Shown here piece by piece: positions 58,983 to 64,000 of a stretch of 64,000 nt of DNA. The notes under the pieces were generated by a model, which saw only the letters and a program-made list of their open reading frames with translations, was not told the DNA's origin and ran no database searches. The stretch's first letter is position 1. Each line of letters starts with the position of its first letter. The DNA comes from Kitasatospora fiedleri. Its GTDB lineage: Bacteria > Actinomycetota > Actinomycetes > Streptomycetales > Streptomycetaceae. Location of the stretch: assembly GCF_948472415.1 (NCBI RefSeq), contig NZ_OX419519.1, positions 2,542,001 through 2,606,000 of the forward strand. Reading direction: 5' to 3'. The translations under genes were made by a program, and so were the position numbers.

Positions 58983-60383
58983 TCAGGCCCCGGCGGACTC
59001 CTCGGAGGTCTCCTCCGCGGCGGCCTCGGTGGACTCGGCGGCCTCGGTGGTCTCCTCCTCCTCGTCCTCGAAGGAGACGGTCTCGCCGTTGGTGTCGGTC
59101 ACCTTGGCGGCCTCGACCACCAGGGCCAGCGCCTTGCCGCGGGCGACCTCGCCGACCAGCAGCTGCACCTGGCCGCCCTGGACGACCTGCTGGGCGAACT
59201 GGTCCGGGGTGAGGCCGGAACCGGCGGCGCGGCGGACGAGGTGCTCGGTGAGCTCCTCCTGGTTGACGCCCAGCTCCTCGTTCTTGACGATCTGGTCCAG
59301 CACGAACTGGGTCTTGATGCCCTTCTTCGCCTGCTCCTCGGTCTCCTTCTCGTAGTCCTCGCGGGACTTGTCCTGGGAGGCGAGGTAGGTGTCGAGGGTC
59401 AGGCCCATCGGCTCCAGCTGGTGGTGCTCCAGGTTGTGCTTGCGGGTGCCGATCTCGTCCGCGAGCAGCTTCTCCGGGTAGTCCATCTCGACCCGCGAGA
59501 GCAGCTCGTCGAGGACCTTCTCCTGGGCCTGGGTGGCCTGGTCGAACTCCTTCATCCGCTCAAGGCGCTTGACGGAGTCGGCGCGGAGCTCCTCGAGGGT
59601 GTCGAACTCGCTCGCCAGCTGCGCGAACTCGTCGTCCAGGGCCGGGAGTTCCTTCTCCTGGACGGTGGTCACGGTGACGGTGACCTCGGAGTCCTTGCCG
59701 ACCTGGGTGCCGCCCTTGAGGGTGGTGGTGAAGGTCTTGGACTCACCGGCGGACAGGCCGACCACGGCCTCGTCGATGCCGTCCAGCAGGCGGCCGGAGC
59801 CGATCTCGTAGCTCACGCCGGTGGCGGTGCCGTCCTCCGGCACCTCACCGTCGACCTTGGCCTCCAGGTCGATCACCACGATGTCGTTCTCGCCGGCGGC
59901 GCGCTCGACGTCCTTGACGGAGGCGAAGCGCTCGCGCAGCTGCTCCAGCGACTTCTCGACGTCCTCGTCGCCGACCTCGATCGGGTCGACCACGACGGCG
60001 ATCTCGGAGAAGTCGGGCAGGGTGACCTCGGGGCGCACGTCGACCTCGGCGGTGAACTTGAGGTCCCCGCCGTCCGCCAGGTTCTCGACACCCTCGATCT
60101 CGGTGATGTCGGGCTGGCCCAGAACGTCGATCTGGCCCTCGTCGACTGCCTGCGTGTAGAAGCGCGGAAGCGCGTCGTTGACGGCCTCCTCCAGCACCGC
60201 GCCACGACCGAAGCGCTGGTCGATCACCTTGTTCGGGATCTTGCCCTTGCGGAAGCCCGGAACGGTGACCTGCTGGTTGATCTTCTTGTACGCCGCGTCG
60301 AGGCTGGGCTTGAGCTCCTCGAAGGGCACCTCGACGGTGAGTCGAACCCGGGTGGGGTTCAGAGTCTCGACGGCGCTCTTCAC
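58983..60383 (-). CDS. tig: trigger factor (ribosome-associated chaperone and prolyl isomerase)
   Basis: The 466-residue protein has an N-terminal ribosome-binding domain with GFRKGKIP (the signature loop that contacts L23). A middle FKBP-like PPIase domain (about 155-245; [17 protein letters not shown] ... [18 protein letters not shown]) and a C-terminal helical chaperone domain follow. An acidic Glu-rich tail ([14 protein letters not shown]) ends it, as is common in actinobacteria. It folds nascent chains at the ribosome exit. GTG at 60383 ([13 protein letters not shown]) has TAGGAGA upstream; the longer frame is rejected. Confidence 0.96.
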   Translation of the reverse strand: MKSAVETLNPTRVRLTVEVPFEELKPSLDAAYKKINQQVTVPGFRKGKIPNKVIDQRFGRGAVLEEAVNDALPRFYTQAVDEGQIDVLGQPDITEIEGVENLADGGDLKFTAEVDVRPEVTLPDFSEIAVVVDPIEVGDEDVEKSLEQLRERFASVKDVERAAGENDIVVIDLEAKVDGEVPEDGTATGVSYEIGSGRLLDGIDEAVVGLSAGESKTFTTTLKGGTQVGKDSEVTVTVTTVQEKELPALDDEFAQLASEFDTLEELRADSVKRLERMKEFDQATQAQEKVLDELLSRVEMDYPEKLLADEIGTRKHNLEHHQLEPMGLTLDTYLASQDKSREDYEKETEEQAKKGIKTQFVLDQIVKNEELGVNQEELTEHLVRRAAGSGLTPDQFAQQVVQGGQVQLLVGEVARGKALALVVEAAKVTDTNGETVSFEDEEEETTEAAESTEAAAEETSEESAGA

Positions 60384-60623
60384 GGTTGGGTCTCCTAGGG
60401 GGCTTGCGGTCAGGGCGATAGGCGGTTGGGGCTGCATTGCTGTCCGTACTACCGCCAGCGATCCATCCTACCGGTACCACGAAAGCGGCTGTGCCCGGCA
60501 CCGGGGGCTGGGAGCCCGGGGGCCCGGAACCACGGCGGCGGAACCACGGCGGCGGGCCGCGGCGACGACGGGGCCGCAACGACAACAGGGCCCCGCCCGC
60601 CGACGAGACCCTGCCGCACACGG

Positions 60624-60697
60624 TCGGGGTGACCGGATTCGAACCGACGGCCTTCCGCTCCCAAAGCGGACGCGCTACCAACCTGCGCCACACCCCG
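60624..60697 (-). tRNA. tRNA-Pro(TGG)
   Basis: A 74-base cloverleaf: acceptor CGGGGTG/CACCCCG, D-arm GCGC/GCGC, anticodon stem TCCGC/GCGGA around TTTGGGA (anticodon TGG), and T-arm GTCGG/CCGGT with TTCGAAT. CCA is not encoded in full. A TACTCT -10-like box (60712-60717) lies about 14 bases upstream on the minus strand. Confidence 0.95.
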
Positions 60698-60784
60698 TGG
60701 TGCCGAGCAGAAGAGTACACGTCGACCCGCCCCCGACCGGGGCGATATCGACGAGCCGAGGACGAGCCGACAACGGGAAGGAGC

Positions 60785-60814
60785 GTGCAATCCACCGACC
60801 CGACCAGGTACGCT
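60785..60814 (+). promoter_or_regulatory. candidate promoter of tRNA-Gly
   Basis: GTGCAA (60785-60790) and TACGCT (60809-60814) are 18 bases apart, 44 bases before the tRNA. Confidence 0.4.
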
Positions 60815-60857
60815 GGGCCAGTCCTCACCACCGCACGGTGGCGGAGGGCGCTTCCCT

Positions 60858-60931
60858 GCGGGTGTAGCTCAATGGTAGAGCCCCAGTCTTCCAAACTGGT
60901 CACGCGAGTTCGATTCTCGTCACCCGCTCCA
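60858..60931 (+). tRNA. tRNA-Gly(TCC)
   Basis: A 74-base tRNA including an encoded CCA: acceptor GCGGGTG/CACCCGC, D-arm GCTC/GAGC, anticodon stem CCAGT/ACTGG around CTTCCAA (anticodon TCC), and T-arm GCGAG/CTCGT with TTCGATT. It is the only tRNA in this window with CCA in the gene. Confidence 0.96.
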
Positions 60932-60938
60932 CGAGGCC

Positions 60939-60971
60939 GACGGCCCCGACCGCCCAGCGGTCGGGGCCGTC
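60939..60971 (+). terminator. terminator of tRNA-Gly
   Basis: A perfect 14-bp stem (60939-60952 with 60958-60971) and a 5-base loop, eight bases after the tRNA. Confidence 0.85.
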
Positions 60972-61022
60972 GCCGTTCCCCCTCCGGCGCACCGGTCCCG
61001 CGCGCTCCCGCCCCGCGGACGG

Positions 61023-61062
61023 CCCGGAGGCCCCGCGCGGTAGGTCGCGCGGGGCCTCCGGG
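61023..61062 (-). terminator. terminator of the M23 peptidase gene
   Basis: A perfect 17-bp stem (61023-61039 with 61046-61062) and a 6-base loop, 15 bases after the stop codon. Confidence 0.85.
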
Positions 61063-61077
61063 GGGTGGTGCCGGGGA

Positions 61078-62076
61078 TCAGACGTTGACGCCGTGGGCCG
61101 CCAGGTAGGCGACCGGGTCGATGTCGGAGCCGTAGTCCGGGGTGGTGCGGATCTCGAAGTGCAGGTGCGGGCCGGTGACGTTGCCGGTGGCGCCGGACAG
61201 GCCGATCTGCTGCCCCGCCGTCACGGACTGGCCGGCCGAGACGGAGATCGAGGAGAGGTGCGCGTACTGGGCGTACTTGCCGTCGGCGAGCTTGATGACG
61301 ACCTGGTTGCCGTAGGCGCCGCCGTTGCCGGCCGAGACCACGGTGCCGTTGGCGATCGCCTTCAGGCTGGTGCCGGTGGAGACCGGGAAGTCGATGCCGG
61401 TGTGGTAGCCGCTGGACCAGCTGGAGCCCGCCACCTTGTAACCGGTGGTGACGCTGCCCGGCGCGGGGGCGACGTAGCCGGAGGAGGAGCTCGCGGCGGA
61501 GCCGGCGCTGCTCGAACCGGTGGAGGCGGTGGCGGTCGACGACTTCGCCGCGGACGACTTCTCGGTCTTGGCCTCGGTCTTGGTCTTGACCTCGGTCTTG
61601 GCCGGAGCCGGGGCCTCGGTCTTGGCCTGCGCCTTCGGGGCGGCGGCGGTGGCCGCGGCGTCCGAGGAGGTGGTGGCCGAAGTCGCCGGGGCGGCCTGGC
61701 CGTTGACGGCCAGCTGCTGGCCGGGGTAGATCAGGTTCGGGTTGCCGCCGATGACCGCGCGGTTGTCCTGGTAGAGCTTCTCCCAGCCGCCGTCCACGTT
61801 CTTCGCGGTGGCGATCTTCGAGAGGGTGTCGCCGGCGGCGACCTTGTAGGTCTGCGCGGCGGCGTCACCGGCGGGGTGGCCGGTGGTGTCGGCGACGGGG
61901 GTGGCGTCGACCGAGACGTTGGCCCACTGGCGGCCGCCGTCCTGGTGGTCGGCGGTGCCGTGCGCGGAGGCGGCGGAGACCGGGAGGCCGACCGCGGCAC
62001 CCACCACGCCGGCGGCGATGGCGATGCGGGCGATGGTGGTCAGGCGCGGCTTGCGGTGCTTGCCCTGGACGGACAT
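61078..62076 (-). CDS. secreted LysM-M23 peptidoglycan endopeptidase
   Basis: The 332-residue protein has a signal peptide (about 1-39, IARIAIAAGVVGAAVGLPVSA then SAHG). A LysM domain follows (about 75-123, TYKVAAGDTLSKIATAKN ... NPNLIYPGQQLAV). A Lys/Thr/Ala/Ser-rich linker (about 125-200, TEVKTKTEAKTEK) leads to a C-terminal M23 zinc peptidase domain. Metal ligands are in YHTGIDFP (His and Asp) and HLHFEIR. It cuts peptide cross-links in the wall during growth, branching or germination. ATG at 62076 follows GAGAGG. A ydaO-type c-di-AMP riboswitch occupies the leader, so expression should fall when c-di-AMP is high. Confidence 0.94.
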   Translation of the reverse strand: MSVQGKHRKPRLTTIARIAIAAGVVGAAVGLPVSAASAHGTADHQDGGRQWANVSVDATPVADTTGHPAGDAAAQTYKVAAGDTLSKIATAKNVDGGWEKLYQDNRAVIGGNPNLIYPGQQLAVNGQAAPATSATTSSDAAATAAAPKAQAKTEAPAPAKTEVKTKTEAKTEKSSAAKSSTATASTGSSSAGSAASSSSGYVAPAPGSVTTGYKVAGSSWSSGYHTGIDFPVSTGTSLKAIANGTVVSAGNGGAYGNQVVIKLADGKYAQYAHLSSISVSAGQSVTAGQQIGLSGATGNVTGPHLHFEIRTTPDYGSDIDPVAYLAAHGVNV

Positions 62077-62094
62077 GAAGCTGTTCCTCTCCGA

Positions 62095-62262
62095 CGCCTA
62101 CGAGGTGAGCTGTCGGGTTCGGGCGAGAGTTGCCCGGCCGCGTCTCCGCGGCTTCACCCCGAGCCGTCCCGTGCGTTCCGGGCCCGGCGTACTACCTGTG
62201 GTTCCCCCGCTCCTGCCGTGGCGTGGTGTCTGGTCGGCACCGAACGGCGGCAGGACTAGGCG
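62095..62262 (-). ncRNA. ydaO-yuaA type c-di-AMP riboswitch
   Basis: On the minus strand the aptamer opens with CGCCTA (62262-62257) and closes with TAGGCG (62100-62095), forming P1. In between are the conserved GGGGGAACC block (near 62205), GGGGTGAAGCCGCGG (near 62160-62145) and CGAACCCGACAGCTCACCTC just before P1 closes. This is the familiar actinobacterial ydaO layout, located directly before a cell-wall hydrolase, as for Streptomyces rpf and NlpC/P60 genes. The expression platform is in the last bases before the start codon at 62076. Confidence 0.88.
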
Positions 62263-62604
62263 TTCCGCTCGATGGCCAGCCCGGCCGATGTCCGGGCTGC
62301 GGAGGAAGCAAAACCCACGGCTCGCGGAGCTGGCAAGCGCCGAAGAGCCCCGTTCCCGTGCTCGGGAGGGGGCTGACGGTACGCCAGGTCACGCTCCGCC
62401 GACGACGGGCTGCGGTGCGCGTACGGGATCATGACGGTGCGCCCACGAACCGCACACAGCGGGCGACGTCGGCCACTGCGTGCACCTGGGCGCTGACCTG
62501 GCGTGACGGGTCGGGTGAGCCTGGTCACCCGCGGGCAGCGACGCGGTCCGGAACGGGGGTGCCTCCGCCCGTCGGAACGTGCTCCCCGAGGCCGGACGGG
62601 GTGG
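62263..62604. other. region between the small membrane gene and the riboswitch
   Basis: No gene is seen. It should contain the terminator of the 64-residue gene (hairpin at 62346-62374) and the promoter of the riboswitch transcript, which I cannot place. Confidence 0.4.
62346..62374 (-). terminator. hairpin downstream of the 64-residue gene
   Basis: AGCCCC (62346-62351) pairs with GGGGCT (62369-62374), with an inner CCCG/CGGG pairing. Confidence 0.45.
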
Positions 62605-62799
62605 TCAGCCCGCGATGCCGGAGATGGCCTTGGAGATCGAGTTGAGGAACTGCTGGATCGGCCCGGCCATGGTCGACTGGCTGAGCATGAATCCGAACAG
62701 CGCGGCGATGATGGCGTGTCCGCCCTTCAGCTGCTTGTTGCGGATGAAGATGAAGACGATGACGCCGAACAGGACAAGGGCGGAGACGGAGAAGGCCAC
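62605..62799 (-). CDS. small conserved membrane protein, function unknown
   Basis: The 64-residue protein begins MAFSVSALVLFGVIVFIFIRNKQ (membrane helix about 4-19). A GGHAIIAALFGFMLSQSTMAG segment, a possible second helix, and the amphipathic tail QQFLNSISKAISGIAG follow. GTG at 62799 has GAGGAAG upstream at good spacing. Similar short proteins are common in Streptomyces, often near conjugation-like or FtsK genes, but no such gene is here. The function is unknown. Confidence 0.7.
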   Translation of the reverse strand: MAFSVSALVLFGVIVFIFIRNKQLKGGHAIIAALFGFMLSQSTMAGPIQQFLNSISKAISGIAG

Positions 62800-63193
62800 C
62801 GGGACTCACTTCCTCGATTCATGGCGGGGGTTCAGGTCGGAACCGGCGACGGCTCCAGGCGGAAACCGGCCCCTGCCCCCCGTGTCCCCACCACTCCATC
62901 CGGACTCAGTGTGGTCGCTCGTGCGGACTGCGTAAAGGACTTGCCCCGTCACCGGGGGCCCCAACCCGGGTGGTGGGACTGATTTTCGCCGACCGCGACG
63001 ATAGCGGACGGGTCCTGACGGGGCGTCGGCGGGAGGCGGTTCGCGGCGGCCGCCGCGGCAAACCGGCAGGCAGGCCGGGTCGGTGCCCACCGGCCGGGTA
63101 TGCCAGGGGAATTGGCCGAAGATCAACGTCGGGGTTTGACACTCCGTGGGCGCTCCGTGCTCACCGCGCCCGCCGCGTCCGCGCCCGGCGGGG
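62800..63193. other. 394-bp gap before the phosphatase gene, no gene seen
   Basis: Frames here are short or antisense with no ribosome binding sites. It lies between the phosphatase stop and the 64-residue gene start on the minus strand, so it should contain that gene's promoter; TATCGT (minus strand, near 63000) is one weak -10 candidate. Confidence 0.4.
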
Positions 63194-64000
63194 TCAGCGG
63201 CGCCAGACCAGCAGCACCGCGCGGTCGTCGTTGACGTGCTTGGCCACGCTGTCGATCAGCCGGACCGCGGCCCCGGGGCGCCCGGCCGCCGGGATGGTGG
63301 CGACCAGCCGGTCGGCCTCGCCCATCAGCCGGTCCATGCCCTCGCCCAAGTCCCGGCCGGGGATCTCCACCATGCCGTCGGTGCACAGCATCAGCACGTC
63401 GCCGGGGCCCAAAGTACCGCGCACGCCCTCGAACTTGGCGCCGTCGTAGACGCCGAGCAGCGGGCCCTCGGCCTCCTTGACCTCCCAGTGGCCGGCCCCG
63501 GCCAGCCGGTGCATGCCGGGCAGGTGCCCGGCGGAGAGGAGTTCGTACTCGCCGGTGTCCAGGTCGAGGACCAGGTGGACGGCGGTGGCGAAGCCCTCCT
63601 CCCAGTCCTGGCGCAGCAGGTAGCCGTTGGCGGCGGGCAGGAAGTCGTGGGCGGGCAGCGAGCCGAGCAGCCCGCCGAAGGCTCCGGAGAGCAGCAGGGC
63701 GCGGCTGCCGGCGTCCATGCCCTTGCCGGAGACGTCGGCGAGGACGACTTCGAGCACCGGGCCGGTGCGGGCGGCGACCATGAAGTCGCCGGAGAAGGAC
63801 TGGCCGCCGGCCGGGCGGAGCGCGGTGTCGGTGTGCCAGCCGTCGGGCAGCTGCGGGACGCGGCCCTGGACCCTGATCCGTTCGCGCAGGTCGAAGAGCA
63901 TGGTGGAGCCGCCGCGCCAGGGCACGCCGATCCGGCGGCGGAACTGGGCGACCAGCAGCCCGGCGACGCCGACCGCGCCGACCACCAGGGCGGCGCCCGG
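63194..64000 (-). CDS. PP2C/SpoIIE-type serine phosphatase, N-terminus beyond window
   Basis: The frame is open to the right window edge, so the N-terminus is missing. The start of the visible part is hydrophobic (GAVGVAGLLVAQF), the end of a membrane segment. The PP2C-like phosphatase domain follows: SGDFMVAAR, VLADVSGKGMDAG (metal-binding DVSGKG), the LSAGHLPGMH block and MLCTDGMVE with the second metal Asp. These enzymes dephosphorylate anti-sigma factor antagonists in partner-switching stress pathways. The partner is not in view. Confidence 0.88.
   Translation of the reverse strand, partial: PGAALVVGAVGVAGLLVAQFRRRIGVPWRGGSTMLFDLRERIRVQGRVPQLPDGWHTDTALRPAGGQSFSGDFMVAARTGPVLEVVLADVSGKGMDAGSRALLLSGAFGGLLGSLPAHDFLPAANGYLLRQDWEEGFATAVHLVLDLDTGEYELLSAGHLPGMHRLAGAGHWEVKEAEGPLLGVYDGAKFEGVRGTLGPGDVLMLCTDGMVEIPGRDLGEGMDRLMGEADRLVATIPAAGRPGAAVRLIDSVAKHVNDDRAVLLVWRR

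Noticed and set aside
60383..60437. A longer tig start at 60437
   Set aside because: The 18 extra residues lie upstream of an excellent ribosome binding site and the conserved N-terminus, and look non-coding.

Overview
The window is about 72-75% GC, uses third-position G/C almost exclusively, starts many genes with GTG and places purine-rich ribosome binding sites 5-10 bases upstream. Gene content and order (lepA-rpsT-holA-comEC/comEA-leuS; rsfS-nadD; proA-proB-obgE-rpmA-rplU-rne; rodA-PBP2-mreDCB-ndk-folC; valS; clpX-clpP2-clpP1-tig) match the conserved core of a Streptomyces-type chromosome, so the source is a Streptomycetaceae member (Streptomyces, Kitasatospora or a close relative). I see no insertion sequences, prophage genes or CRISPR arrays. 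Most genes lie on the minus strand.

Layout. 1-5.7 kb: a truncated FAD/NAD oxidoreductase, lepA, a small monooxygenase-like protein, rpsT, holA and a small acidic protein. 5.7-12.2 kb: a DNA-uptake pair (comEC, comEA) separated by 0.6 kb of apparently non-coding DNA, a DegV-family protein and a coiled-coil membrane protein. 12.5-18.9 kb: leuS behind a leucine leader peptide and attenuator, a TPR regulator, three identical tRNA-Ala(GGC) genes, a histidine phosphatase and rsfS. 19-27.6 kb: a degenerate LCP-like protein with a Gln/Tyr/Gly-rich tail, nadD, two single-span membrane proteins, an M48 peptidase, two related membrane proteins and proA. 27.7-39.6 kb: proB, obgE, rpmA, rplU, a very long RNase E/G with an apparent frameshift, and a pair of radical-SAM-associated genes flanking a Trp/Arg-rich membrane protein. 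39.7-48.5 kb: the lateral-wall and spore-wall cluster rodA-PBP2-mreD-mreC-mreB, then ndk, a DUF4233 protein and folC. 48.6-50.8 kb: a secreted GH18 chitinase with a DasR-like operator plus a hypothetical protein, apparently inserted between folC and valS. 51-60.4 kb: valS, a pair of related membrane proteins, clpX, clpP2, clpP1 and tig. 60.6-64 kb: tRNA-Pro, tRNA-Gly, a LysM-M23 cell-wall endopeptidase behind a ydaO-type c-di-AMP riboswitch, a small membrane protein and a truncated PP2C phosphatase.

Main themes are translation and ribosome assembly (LepA, S20, L21, L27, RsfS, Obg, LeuRS, ValRS, tRNAs), protein quality control (Tig, ClpXP, M48), RNA turnover (RNase E/G), and wall growth (MreBCD/PBP2/RodA, LCP-like protein, M23 peptidase). 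The most interesting regulatory elements are the leuS leader/attenuator, the c-di-AMP riboswitch, a ClgR-type site before clpP1 and a DasR-type site before the chitinase. All calls come from reading sequence motifs; no database search was run.
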